DNA of 64,000 nt from Blepharisma japonicum (GCA_949751835.1 CATKHK010000056.1:186001-250000); one strand, 5' to 3'. Positions 41,901 through 55,637 are shown, numbered from the stretch's first letter. Numbers and translations: made by a program. Notes: generated by a model not told the origin, from the letters alone.

Positions 41901-44900
41901 GCTAGATTGCTCAATTGACGGGGATTTTATTTGAGCTTGAGCCTCTGTCGAGAAAGGTTTTTTATTTGACTCATCTTTAAAGTACTCTGATTCCGATTCA
42001 TTTTCTTGAGTGATAGGGTTTTCTATTCTCTCATCAGCTATAATTTTATTTTTCTTTAATTCTTCGCTAGATGGTTCAATTGATGGGGATTTTATGTGAG
42101 CTTGAGTTTCTGTTGAGATATGTTTTCTAATTGGCTCATATTTAGGCCTCTCTGATTCAGATATATTTTTTTGAATTTTGGAGTTTTCTATTCTCTCATC
42201 AGCTATATTTTTATTTTGCTTTAATTCTTCGCTAGATGGTTCAAGTGGTGAAGATTTTATTTGAGCTTGAGTTTCTGTCAAGATCGGTTTTTCAATTGAC
42301 TCATCTTTAAAATTTTCTGGATCTGATATATTTTTTTGCGTTTCTAGGTTTTCTAAACTCTTATCATCTATATTTTTATTTTGCTTTAATTCTTCACTAG
42401 ATTGTTCAGTTAATGAAGGTTTTATTTGAGCGTGAATTTCTGCTGAGATATACTTCCCAATTTTTTCATCTTTATAGCACTCTGATTCCGATATATTTTC
42501 TTGACTAATAATAGGACTTTCTATTATCTCATCAGCTATATTTTCATTTTGCTTTAATTTTTCTTTGGATTGTTCAATTGATGAAGATTTTATTTGAGTT
42601 TGACTTGCCAAGAGGTCTTTACTCTGTTGTTGATCTCCATAACATTCTAAATCTAAAATATTTTCTTGTATGATAAGACTTTCTGGACTTGCATTAGCAA
42701 TTGCAGTCGAGATTGATTTGTCTGTCTGCTCAGGCTCAATAATTTTTGATTTTAGAATATTTTCTTGAATAGCCTGGTTCTCGATTTTCTCATAAGTTTT
42801 GATTTCATTTTGCTTTAATTCTTCACTATATGTTTCAATTAATGGAGCTTGACTTGTCAAGATTGATTTACTCTGTCGCTGATCTCCATAGTATTTTGAA
42901 CCTGAAAGATTCTCTTGTATGATCAGACTTTCTGGAGTTTTATCAGCTATTTTTTCATTTGACCTTAATTTAGCACTAGATAAATCTGCTGTTATCGAAA
43001 TTGGTTTCTCCATCTGCTCGAACTCAATAATTTTTGTTTCTGAAGTAATTTCTTGAATAGCTGGGTTTTCGATTTCCTCTTCAGTTATGCTTTCAGTTTG
43101 ATTAAATTCTTCGCTAAATGGTTCAATTAATTGGGGTTTTATTTGAGCTTGAGTATTTGTTAAGATATGTTTTATAATTGGCTCATCTTTAAACCTCTCT
43201 GATCTCGACATAGTTTTTTGAATTTCGGGATCTTCTATTCTCTCATCATTTTGCTTTAATTCTTTATTATATAGATCAATTAATGGAGACTTTATTTGAG
43301 CTCTAGGTTCTGTTAAGATAGTTTTGCCCATTTTTTCATCTTTGTAGCACTCTGATTCCAATATATTTTCTTGACTTGCAGGGTTTTCTTTTCTCTCAAC
43401 AATGATATTTTCATTTTGCTTTAATTCTTCATTAGACGGTTCAAAAGATGAAAATTTTATTTGGGTCTGATTTGTCAGAAGGGATTTACCTTGTTGCTGA
43501 TCTCTATAGCATTCTGACCCTGAAATATTTTCTTGTGTAGTCAAACTTTCTGGAATTTTATCTTCTATATTTTCATATGGCCCTAATTTAACACTAGATG
43601 AATCTATTGATGAAGGCTTTATTTTACTTTGAATTTCTCTTTTTTCTGCAGATTTAATCGTTTTCTCATCTTCATCATATTCTGACTCTAAAATATTTTC
43701 TTGATTGGTAGCATTATTTATTTTTTCATCTAATATTTTTTCATTTAGCTCTATTTCATCACTAGATAATTCTTTTAAGAAAGGCTTTATTTTGTCTTCT
43801 CGCAACTTATGAATTTCCACATTAGCCTTATCAGCATTCTTAATTTTATAGACAAATGTATCTGATAAAGGACTTGCAGATCTTATATTATAATCCTTTT
43901 CTTCATTAATACTTATTATTTTTGGATCATCTGATTCTCTATATATTGAATCCTCTAATTTCTCTCCTTCAGAAACTTCAGGAATTCCAAATTGGCTGCT
44001 TGGATTTTGAGGATTTAATAATAAGTTTTCATTATCAGATTTTTTCAGAATGATCTGGGGAGTTTCTTGGTTATCTTTTTCATTTACTTTGCTTGAACTG
44101 GCTATTTTTGATGGATAAACAGGTGTTTCTTTTTCAATAACCTTACTTTTCGATAAATTTAAAGTGCTTGTGCTCGATATTGAAGAAATATTTTCTAATA
44201 AGGCATCTTGTGTTTTATTTTTATATTCCTCAAATAATGAGGATTCATGCTCATCTTTAAATGTTTCTGCTATTATACATTTATCTTGAGAATTAGAAAT
44301 AGAGTCTTTGTCTTTTGGCTCTTGGTTTATATATTGTGAAGATTGCTTTTCACTCCTTTGAGGCTTTTTTTGTTTTTTAATAATGGCTTTTTCAGTATGA
44401 GCAGGCTTTGAGTCCTTAGTTTCTTCTTTCATTTGTTGCTCTTGAGATTCCTCTGAAATTATTGGACTGCCCAAATTTGGTTTTGCTGGAAAATCTTCAT
44501 CAACCCTGAGCACATTAGTATTTTTGTTTTGAGAAAATTCTTCTGATGACTTATCTTTATATTGCTTTAATTCCACTTCATTGATATTCGTTGAAATTGA
44601 TTGATGTTTTTGTTTGTCTTCATAATTTTCCAATTCTAAAATATTTCCTTCTATTTCCTCATCAATTATTTCTTCATTAATCTTTAATTTATCACTGGGT
44701 GATTCTATTGATGTAGGTTTTTTTGGATCCTCTCTCGCTTTATTAAGCTTCATATCTGCAATGGAAGCATTCTCTTTATCAAAAATTATTTCTGAAGGTT
44801 GATTTTCAGTTGTTATATTTGACTCATTTTCTGCAATTATTAATTTTGTTTTTAGCTCGCTAGAATTCGGCTGATCTATGCTTGAACTATCACTCTGTGG

Positions 44901-47900
44901 ATATTTTAGCATTATCTTAGAAGTTTCTTCTTCATCTTTTTCGCTAATTTCACTTGAACTGCTACTTTTTAAAGGATCAACAAATTTTTGTCTTTCAATA
45001 GATTTGTTTTCTGGTTGATTTATAATGTTTTTGTCTGTCAAATCAAAAATTTTTGGAATTGAGGCATCTTCATTCTTAATTTTATCTTCTTTAAAAACTA
45101 AGGATTCACCTTCATATTTGAATGCTTCTCTTTTATCTTGCAAATCTTGATCTTGGGAAAAGAAAATAGTGCCTGTCTCTTTTGATTCTTGGCCTATAAA
45201 TTGTGGTGATTGATTTTCACCTCTTTGACTTGCTTTTCGACTTTCAGTATCAGATTTTTTAGATTGAGCAAATTCTGAATTGCTAATTTCTTCTACAGCT
45301 GTTTGCTTTGGAAGCACTTTTGAATAAAATAAATTATCAGAATCCAATAAGTTTATAGCTTCTGTTGGTAAACTTTGCTGGAGTTCAGTGCTTTGAGAAA
45401 ATGATTCAATTGATGCATTTTTATCGTCATTTAAATCCATTTGAAGTTGGTGTGCTGAAATTAATTGTATATCTTTATGACTTTCTAATTCTGAAGCATT
45501 TACTTCTTTTTCCTCATTAAATTTTTTATTAAATTGATCAATACCAGGCTCTATTGATTCATCTTTTATTAAGTTCTCTATCAGCTTGCCTGGCCTAATA
45601 TCAGATAAGGAAGCATTCTTATCTTCATCAATAGCTGTTTCTGAAAATTGAATATTAGAAGTATTTTTCTCAGCTGATCTTTGTATTTTTGAATCATCAG
45701 ATGTTTTTGCTATTATATCCTCAAGTTTTTCTTCTTCTGAAATTTCAGCACCTTCAAATTGTTCACTAGATTTTGGTTCATCTAAGCTTGAGCTTTCGCT
45801 ATCTGGATACTTTAGCATTATCTGAGCATTTTCTTCTTTATCTTTCTCGCTAACTTCGCTGGAACTGCTACTGTTTAAAGGATCAAAAGAGTTTTCTATC
45901 TCAATAGATTTGTTTTTTGGTTGATTTATAATACTTTTGTCTGGCATTTCAAAATTTTTTTCAGGTGTGACATCTTCGCTCTCGATTTTATCATCTTTAA
46001 AAGTTGAGGATTCACCTTGATCTCTGAATATTTCTCCTTTATCTTGCAAATCTTTATATCGGGAAGAGAAAATAGTATCTGTGTCTCTTGTCTCTGGGCT
46101 TATATATTGTGGGATTTTCTCTTCACATTTTTGCTCGATCTCTTTTGCTATATTATCTCTGGAATGAGTAGGTTTTGACTGCCAATTTTTTTGATAATGT
46201 GCAATATAATCTGTTCCCTTTGACTCCCTGCTTATGAATATTGGGGATTGATTTTCACTTCTTGGAGACTCTTCCACTTTTTCAATAAAAGTATTTCTAG
46301 ACTCAATAGGTTTTGATTTCTCATTTTCTTGGTAATGGAAAATATAATCTGTTCCTTTTGGTTCTCTACTTATAAATTGATGGGATTCATTTTCACTTCT
46401 ATGAGGCTCTTTCACTTTTTCAATAAAAGAATGTTCTGATTCAATAGGTTTTGATTTCTTATTTTCTTCTTCAATTTCTTTTTTTATAGGTATCTCTGAA
46501 GAGTGCAGCTCTTCTGAGCTTGATGGAATTATTGTTTCTGCTGGCAAACTCCTATCAGGCTTGCAAACTTCAGTATTTTGCTGAAATGCGTTGGGTTGAG
46601 AAAGTGTTTCTATTGGCATATCTTTATTTGGATTATATCCTGCTGGATTTTGATTTTTTGAAATAGGTTGAAATTTTTGTTTGTCTCTAAAACCTTCAAG
46701 TTTCGATGAATATTCTTGAAGAGCAACATTTTCTGTTTCCTTATCAGCTACTTTTTCATTATGCTTAAATTTATCACTAGATAATTCCATTGATGAAAGT
46801 TTCATCGGATTCTTGGGATTTTTATCAGTTTTATCAGTATTCTTATCTTCATCACCACCAAATATTCCTGAAAATGGGTTTCCAGGTCTTATGTTTGCAT
46901 CATTTTCCTCAGCTATTCTTTGTATTTTTAATTCATCAGGAGTTTTTACTTTTATGCTCTCAACTTTTTCTTCTTCTAATACTTTAACATCTTCATATTG
47001 ATCGCAAGAATTTGCTTTATCCAAGCTTGATCTTTCACTATTTGGATATATCATCTTAGGAGTTTCTCCTTCATCTTTCTCACTTACTTCACTTGAACTG
47101 CTACTATTTAAAGGATCAACACATCTTTCTTTTTCTATAGACTTGCTTTTTGGTTGATTTGTATGACTTTTGTCTAGCAATGAAGCAATGTGATCTTCTT
47201 TAAAGACAAGGGAATCTGCTTCATCTTTGAATATTTGTACTTTATCTTGGGAAAAGTAAATAGAGTCTGTCTCTTTTGGCTTTGTGCTTGCAAACTGCAG
47301 AGTTTTCTCTTCACTTCTTTGAGCTTGCTGCCTATCAGTAGCTGATACTTTTGATTGAACAGTTTCTGAATCCTTAATTATTTCTTCTTCATTTCTTTGC
47401 TTTTGAGGGTCTTTTAAATAGCTCAGACTGCCTGAACCCGACAAATTTATTATATCTGATTGTAAATTTTCACCAGGCTCAACAAGTTCTGATTTTGGCA
47501 CAATTGTATTGTCTTGAGAAAATATATCTACTGGCGTATCAATATTTTGCCTTAATTCTTCAACTTTCACATTTTTTATTTGCTTTTTACTCTCAAAAAT
47601 AGACTTGTCTACTTCCCCATCTCCACAGTTCTCTAATTCCAAAATGTTTTTCTGATAAATTTGACTTTCTATAGCCCTGTCCAGCCTGTCATTCTGATAA
47701 ATTGGACTTTCTATAGCCTTGCCCAGCCTGTCATTAGATGATTTTATTGAATGAGACTGTATTGGGTCTTCTCTCAATTTGATAATTTCTATATCAATTT
47801 TAGCAGTTTCTTTATTTTTATCATCAAAAATTTCTGTAAAAGGCTCCTCAATTTTCTTTTCTTCTAATGTTTCAATATCTTTATTTGACATGCTAGATTC

Positions 47901-50900
47901 CGAAGGATTATGTGATATGATTTTACTAACTAATTGATGAGGAGGCTCATCTTCTTTCTCTTTTTTATTTTCTTCGCTTAAGCTAGACAATTTCAAAGGA
48001 TCAAAAGATTTTTCTGTTTCAAGAAATTTGCCTTTTAATGGATTTGCAGCACATTTCTCAGATATTTCAGCAGCATTTATTGATTCAAAATCTTGGTTTC
48101 TATTTTTATTTTCCTCAATAAAAGAAAATTCATCTTTATCTTTGGATTTTCCTGTTTTTCCTTGCTCAGAATCCCCTTTCGGCTCTTGGCTTATTAGCTC
48201 TGTTGATTGCTTTACAGTTCTCGTTTTTGGACGTTTTTTAATAATAGCTTTTCCAAAATCAGTAGATCGTGGCTCCTTACTTTCTTCATCAATAGTTTGT
48301 TCTTGCAATTCTTCCATTGAGACCTTATTTTCTGGATTTGAAGTTTGTGTGCTTTCTGTTGGTAAAATTGTATCCGATGAATAAATCTCAGGATTTTGGT
48401 GTATTAATGCTTTATGAGAAATTGTGTGTTTTGAGGTATCTTTAATTTGCCTCAGCTCTTCATCCTTTATATTTTTAATTTGATTTTGAATGATAGGAAT
48501 GGATTTTTCTATTTCTTTTTCTTCATGAGCATCTCGTGCTGAGATATTTTGTTTAAATGCTGGTGATTCATTTATCTCATCAGTTGTTTTTTCATTTAAT
48601 TTATCTCTATATGTTTCTTCTGGTGCTAATAGATCTTTGCGAATTTTAATTGGCTCCTTATCAATTTTAGTAGTTGCCTTATCTTGTGTATCGCATATTT
48701 CTGAAAATTGATTTGTAGGCTTTATGTATAAATCATTTTCTTTTGAATAAATTTTTCTTTCATTATTCTGATTAATAGATTTTATTGCACTTATTTCATC
48801 AAGTTTATTTTCTTCCAATGTCTCAGAAGCATCAATTGAACTGTTTGATTTTTGAGAATAAAATGATAAATTTGAACTATCTGATTTTTCTGATTTAAAT
48901 TGAGGCGATTTAACTTCTTCCTTCCCTTTTTCATTAAGACTGCTTGGGCTGCTTAATTTTGAAGAATAAATAGTCATTTCTCCTTCAATAGACTTGCCTA
49001 GTGATTGATTTAAAACACTTTTGTCTTTAATTTCAGGAATAGTTCTTAATGAAGCTTCTTCGGTATTTATTTTATTTTCTTTAGTGAAAACAGATTTATG
49101 ATCTTTGAATACTTCTCCTTTTTCATTAATTCTTTCAGAATCTATTATTGGTTTCTCAGCAAAGTTTTTTGAGTCTTTATGCTTTTGTGTACCATAAGAA
49201 TTCAAGATTTTGTCCTTTGGCAAGAATATATCACTATCAGAATTTATTAAACCCTCATCTTTTTGCTCTTGATTTACTAATTGTGAATGCTGCTGTGCTG
49301 CATTTTGAATTTTCTGTTCTTTTTCAATTATATCTTTATCTGAATGAGAAATTTTTGGCTCTTTAATTTCTTCTTCAAATGTTTGTTTTTCAGATGCTTC
49401 TAAAGAGCGAGGAATTTCTGAAATAAAAGAATTTAGTGTTTCTATTGGTACATTCTTATAGTCTTCATGTGGATCAGTATTTTGCCTAAGCATGCTTTTT
49501 TGAGAGAAATCAGTTTCTGGGTTATCTTTATATTGATCTAATCGTTTAATAATTTTTTTTGGAGTCGCCTGTAAAGATTTGCCGAGCCTCTCATCTCCTT
49601 GACTTTGTAACTCAAAATTATTTTTTTGGAGAATAGGTGATTCGTTTCTCTCATCAGTGATTTTTTCACTTAATTTTTCTCTATTTGACTCTTCTCGTGC
49701 AGATTTTATTAAATTTTCTTCAGATTCCATTTCATTAATATTTATTGCTCCAAATATTTCTAAAGGCTTTGTAGTTTGCTTGTATGATTCATTTTTTCCT
49801 TTTTGGCTTTTCAAAATATCAGAGTTCATTGTCTTAACTTCCCCTAGTTTCTTTTCTTCCGAGGGATTAGCAATTTCATATAAGTCACGTGATAAATTTT
49901 GAATATCTGGTTGCTCCAGTGTGACTGAATTATCTGGTTTTAAAGGAGAAATAGCCATTTCATCTTTAATAAATTTACCTATTGGCAAATTTGAAACACT
50001 TTTGTCTGAAATTTGACTGTTATTTTCTAATAATAAATCTTGAGTTTTGATTTTGTCATCTTTAACAAACAACTGCTTAATATTATCTGCTTTTTTCTGT
50101 ATAGGGTTTATTTCTTCTTGATATTCATTAATTAATTGTGAAGATTGCTTTGCAGTTCTTTGGGGTTTTATCTGCTTTTTAATTATAGGTTTTTCAGTAT
50201 AAACAGATTTTGTCTCTTTAATTTCTTCTTCAATTGTTTGATTTTTAGGTGCTTCTAAAGAAGATTCTATTTTTGAATCTAATTTAATTGAAGAATTAAC
50301 TATTTCTGGCATCAAATTTTCACTATGTTCATATATTTCAATGTTTTGTTGAGCTAAATCTTTTTGAGAAAAAGTTTCTTTTGTTGTATCCTTATTTTTA
50401 CCCAATCCTTCATCTTTTTGGTTTAGCATATATGTTTTACTTGCCGATATAGGCTTGCTTATAAAATCGTCTCTATAAGGTTCTGGCTCAATAATATTTT
50501 TTTGAGGGTTCGGTGATTTATTTCTTTCATTTGCTGCTTTTTCATACAATTTATCTATTGTTTCAGACTTTATTGGTTCTTCTTTTTCTTTGCCCTTTAT
50601 CTCTGTAAATGGATTTGTATTACTTATAGTGGATTCATTTTTGCCCTTGCCTATTGGGATACTCTTATTATCAAACTTTCAATCTATTGCTTCCTGGAAT
50701 TTTTTCTCTTCTAAACTTTCTGTGGTATCAATTAAGTTACCTTTTTTTGAAGAATGAGATGCAAAAGTTTGGCTCCCTGATTGCTCCAACATGATTTGGC
50801 CAGACTCTTTTTCTCGCTTTATTGCTTTTTCATTTGTTTCACTTGAGCTAATTGGCTTTAAAGGATAAAATGATATTTCTTTTCCAAGAGATTTACCTTC

Positions 50901-53900
50901 AGATGGATTTAAAATACTTTTATCCAGTATTTCAGAGTTTTTTTCAAATGATTTTTCTTGAGTCTTAATTTTATCTTTTTTAGCAAAAGTAGGCTCGCTG
51001 TAATCTTTGAACGGTTCTGATTTCTCTTTAGTCTTAATTTTTTCTTCTTTTGCAAAATTAAATTCACTGTAATCTTTGAAAGGTTCTGCTTTCTCTTGTA
51101 AAAATTCTGATTCTTCCAGAAATTGATCATTTAATAGTGAAGATTGATTTGTAGTTTTTTGAGCCTTTAGCTGTTTGTTAATTGAAGGTTTTCCTAAGCC
51201 AAAAGATTTTGTCTCTTTAATTTCTTCTTCAATTGTTAGCTTTTTAGGATCCTTTAAAGAATATTCTACTTCTGAATCTAATTCATTAGAACTAATTGTT
51301 TCTTTTGGCAAATATGCATCAGTTTTATACCCTTCAATAGGCTGTTGAGATGATTTTTTTTGAGGATAAATTTCTTGAGGTTTATCTTTATATTGATTTA
51401 GCTCATCAACTTTTGTATTTTGCATTTGTTTTTGGATTGCTGGAGTAGATTTATCTAGTAGCTTATCTATATAGGCTTCTCTTTCAATTAAATTTTTTTG
51501 AAGAGCAGACTGCTTATTTTTCTCCTCAGCAAAAGTAGACTCACTGTAATCTTTGAACGGTTCTGATTTCTCTTGTAAAAATTCTGATTCTTCCAAAACT
51601 TGATCATTTAATGGTGAAGATTGATTTGTAATTTTTTGAGTCTTTAGCTGTTTTTTAATTGGAGGTTTTCCTAAGCCAAAAGATTTTGTCTCTTTAATTT
51701 CTTCTTCAATTGCTACCTTTTTAGGATCCTTTAAAGAATATTCTACTTCTGAATCTAATTCATTAGAAATAATTTCTTTTTTCAAATATGCATCAGTTTT
51801 ATACCCTTCAATAGGCTGTTGAGATGATTTTTTTTGAGGATAAATTTCTTGAGGTTTATCTTTATATTGATTTAGCTCATCAATATTTGTATTTTGCATT
51901 TGTTTTTGACTTGACGGAGTAGATTTATCTAGTAGCTTATCTATATAGGCTTCTCTCTCAATTAAATTTTTTTGAAGAGCAGACTGTTTATTTTTCTCGT
52001 CAATAGATTTTTCCTTTGACTTTAATTTATCTTTATATGACTCAATTGATAGATCCTCGCTCATTTTGATTGACTCCATATCAGCTTTAGAAGCATTCTT
52101 ATTTTTATTCTCAGATATATCAGAAAAAGGATCTGCGCTTCTAAGATCTTCATTGTTTTTATATGAACCACTTGATTTTGAAGAATGAGATGATAATTTC
52201 TTGTTCTCTGATCGTTTCAATATGATTTGGTCAGGCTCTTCTTCTCTTTTTTTGTCTTTTTCACATATAGTACTTGAACTGCTTGGTTTTAAAGGATAAA
52301 ATGATATTTCTTTTCCAATAGATTTGCCTTTTGATGGATTTAAAGTCCTCTTGTCTGATATTTCAGCGGCTTTTTCTAATGATTTTTCTTGAGTCTTAAT
52401 TTTGTCTTCATAAGTAAAAATGGGTTCCTTATCACTTTTTAACGGCTCTTCTTTTCCTTGTAAAAACTCTGCTTCTTCTTGAACTTGGCCATATAATTGT
52501 GAAGATTGTTTTGCAGTTCTCTGAGCTTTTGGTTGTTTTCTTATAAGTGGTTTTCCTAAACCAGAAAATTCTGAGTCTTTAATTTCTTCTTCAATTGTTA
52601 ATTTTTTAGAATCATCTGGGAGATATCCGCATTCTGGACCTTGCTCATTTGAGCAACTAATTATTTCTTTTGGCAAGCCTACATCAGGTGTATATGCTTT
52701 AAGTAAATTTTTTTGAGAAAATATTTCTGTAGGCATGTCTTTATTAATCTTTAATTCTTCTGGTCTTATATCTCGCATCTGTTTTTGACTTGTCGGGATA
52801 GATTTGTCTATCTGCTCATCTCCATAACTTTCTGACCCAAAAGTAGTTTTTTGACTAGGGAGCTTTTTCTCATAAACTTCTTTTTCATTTGGATTAAATT
52901 TTTCTCTATTAGATTCAATTCCAATAGGCTTTATTGTATCTTCTCTGAATCTATAAGGCTCCATCTCAATTTTTTCTGTATTCTTATATTTACTGTCAAA
53001 TATATCTGAAGAAGGATTAGTTTTTCTTTTATTGTAATCGCTTTCATCTACTTTACTTTTTATTGGCTGATTATTAAATTTGCTTGCTCTTATTTCCTCA
53101 TATTTATTTTCTCCTGAATCCTCATTAATTTCACTGCTTGATTTTCAAGAATGAGATGGTAAATTTTGGTTGCTTGATTGCCCTGATGCGATCTTAGGCA
53201 AATCTTTTTTACTTTCTTCTTCTTTAACTTCACTTGAGCTGAAAGATTTTGGAATATGACGAGGTATTAGCAAAGGATCATCACTTTTTATTTCAAATTC
53301 TGATTTATTTTTATCAGGAAGGCGGTATGATATTCTATCTGTTAATTTCGCGGGCATTGCATCAGCTTTTGGGGTCTGCTTTTCAAATTCAAACTTTTCA
53401 AATTTCATTGGCACAGAACGAGTACTCAAAGGTTTTTTTCCAATCTCATCTTCATAGTTTGACGAATTAGTTTTGGCTTGCTCTTTTTCAAGATTTGGTC
53501 TTAATTTTGAAATTTTTGGTCTGTCTTCAAAGCTTTCTTCAGGCTCAATTTTTAATTTTTTAGTTAAAGCTTCTTGCTGGTATTTTACAGACATTATAGG
53601 TTTTTCTTTCTTTAAATCAGTGCCATCAATTATATTTTCTTCAATAAGATTTTCTTCATTACTTTGTTTTATTCTTTTGCTTAAATATTTGCTAATAATA
53701 TCTTGCTCATCTTTTGGCTTTGGATCAAAATATTTTTGTCTTTCAGGTCTATAGTCTGTTTGTTTATATTTAAGATCTTCATTAATTTCTTCAGTAAGCT
53801 CAGCTTTTTCACTTAATTTTTCTTTATTAATATTTTGTTCCTTTAGCTCCTCAAGATCACTTGAAATTCTTGACTTAGGCTTCACAGATTTTTGTTCTGC

Positions 53901-55637
53901 TTGCTTTGGAATTTCTTCCCCTTCTATATTTTTAGCATGTGATGATGGTGGTAACTTTTGTGGGAAATAGCTTGCTTTAGTACTTTTACTTTGGCTTGGT
54001 CTGCCTTTTATAATATCTTTTTCATTTTCGCTTTTCTTTCCAAAGCTCTCTACCTCTTTTTCTTTTAACTTATTAATGCTTTGCTTTTCATAGGTATTTA
54101 TCCAATTTTCTTTTATGTTTTTTATATCAAACACATTGGGCTCTTTTCCGGCTTTACTTTCTACTTCATTTTCTTGGCTTTCTTTTTCAATTTTATTTAT
54201 CTGATCTTCTACTTCATTTTCATCGTAAGGGTATTTCTCAGAAAAGCTTGGAAATTCATCATAAATCAAGACTTTTTGTCCTTCACAAGGGATAAAATCA
54301 TCTCTAATCTTTAAATCATCCGGCTGAGTAATAAATTCATTCTTTTCATCAGTAGGAGAAGATTCTCTTTTTGCTGGACTTGAGAAATCTTCTGACACCA
54401 CTCTTCCATCAGAATAATTTTTCGAAAAAAGTTTTTCAGCACATTTTGATTTTTTTAAAAACCAATCTTTTTCAAAGCTCAGGCCATCTCTTTTCTTTTC
54501 AACTGTTTTTTCTTTTTCAATAGTAAATCTCCTGGTCTTATTTTCTTTTACTTCTTCTATTATTTTTTCCTCATTTCCTTCTGCAAAATTCAGTGCGGTT
54601 TTTATTGCCGTGCTGCTTGTTTTACTATGGCCAAGTGTTTTTATATTATCGATACTATATTTTCTTCTCAAATCTACAGGCTCAGTTTCTTTCATTTTAC
54701 TTTTTAATCTATTTCTTACATTTTGTATGCTATCAAGCACAGACTTGATATCATTTTCTTTAATACTGACCGGCGATGTTTCACTATCAGTAACTTCAAC
54801 AATTTTTGGCTTTGTGCTGGCGATTTCTTCTGCTTTTAATTTATCTTCAATTAGTTTTAGCATATAAGCCTTCATTTTGGCCAGATTAAAAAATTTTTCT
54901 GCTTTTGACAAATAATGCTTATTCATTACATCAACCAAATTTTGAATGACTGCAGCCACTTGTATATGCTGTACAACAGGATGAATTACTTGTGTAATTA
55001 AATTTGCTGACAAACAATTTACAAGCTTAAACACAGCATCTATTTTTCTTATATAGATTTCATGGTTAATTTGGTTTTGCAAATAAGGGCTTCTAGATCT
55101 TCCAGTGCTAAATGAGCTGTTTTTTCTATGAAGGAGTTTTCGGTCTCTTGGAAAATAATTTCCTCTTTCTTCAATATCCTCCTTTTTTGACTTATAATGC
55201 TTATTATAAAACCTGTATACGTCTTTTCATTCACCTTTTTCTTCAATTTCTACTGTTAGGTCTCCATCACAAATTCTTTTGAATAGCCACAGTCTTTTAC
55301 TAATATTTCTTTTAATTCAGTTAGCTATTAGAGAGGCTGCATCAAGTTTGTAGCTTCTTACTTTGGCTTTGGGCTTGGGCAATGGGTGTTTTCATGTGCT
55401 GAATTCTTTTATTAATTCCTCACAGTTCTGAGGAAGTTTTAAATTTTTAGACTCTGGATCAGACTTTTTTGGAGTGTAAGTTGAGTAAACTGATGAATCA
55501 TGACGAGACATAGTGGGAGATGGAGGAATTAGCTGGTCGACAGGGGTAGAACATGCAGAGCAATCTCTAACTCGTTTATTTCTTTCAAACTTTCGGCGAG
55601 CTTGAGAAATTGAGGTTAATAGATTATCGATTTCCAT
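38910..55637 (-). CDS. giant repeat protein with Sfi1-like C-terminal region
   Basis: 5,575 residues in one frame of 16,728 nt, start ATG 55635-55637 (MEIDNLLTSISQARRKF), stop TAA. Five TGA codons are read as Trp (including 55392, 53145, 50679); 11.6 kb at the 3' side has none. Layout: ~1-190 a basic N-terminal part with Trp motifs (SLIANWIKRNISKRLWLFKR); ~190-3990 highly charged low-complexity sequence made of about nine degenerate ~300-residue modules; ~3990-4970 about eighteen 55-residue repeats; ~4980-5575 an Arg/Lys/Leu-rich helical region with about nine Trp motifs (SSWKLK, LRTWRL, IRSWSRI, FDRWKM, ESWHI, FFTWKR), like Sfi1 repeats that bind centrin. Likely a cortical or filament scaffold binding centrin-like proteins; the charged repeat part could act as a long spacer. 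The family is inferred from the C-terminus only. Confidence 0.85.
40735..43626 (-). repeat. 55-residue (165-nt) coding tandem repeat, ~18 copies
   Basis: Inside the giant gene. Unit core: IKSPSIEPSSEELKQNKNI, then DERIENPxIQENISGSE, then YFKDEPIRKPISTETQAQ. Central units (about 41,200-42,400) are most alike, with near-identical stretches; outer units decay and some are shortened. Always a multiple of three nt, so the frame is kept. Confidence 0.92.
43700..52960 (-). repeat. ~300-residue degenerate module, about nine copies
   Basis: Inside the giant gene. Each copy holds in order: an EEEIKE..K...KK(Q/P)K..R..KQSS block, a KSI..E..FDPLKSSSSSE.SEKD block, a PQI.LK.S.S..SS block and an EEKKLEDI..-like block. 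The DPLKSSSSSE anchors lie near 52275, 50840, 49940, 48955, 47975, 47085, 45845, 44950 and 44085, spaced about 0.9-1.4 kb. Confidence 0.8.
51040..51998 (-). repeat. young tandem duplication of a 474-477-nt unit
   Basis: Two adjacent copies in the giant gene are almost identical at DNA level, e.g. the block starting AGGATCCTTTAAAGAATA occurs at 51246 and at 51723. The unit encodes QKNLIEREAYIDKLLDKSTP through KETKSFGLGKP and EESEFLQEK. They differ by one codon and scattered substitutions. Confidence 0.9.

Noticed and set aside
40735-43626. CRISPR-like array
   Set aside because: The repeats are long, in-frame and coding without unique spacers.
48028-48384. plus-strand ORF of 118 residues inside the giant gene
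   Set aside because: Shadow of the minus-strand repeat gene; Phe/Leu/Ser-rich composition is the expected antisense of a Lys/Glu-rich protein.
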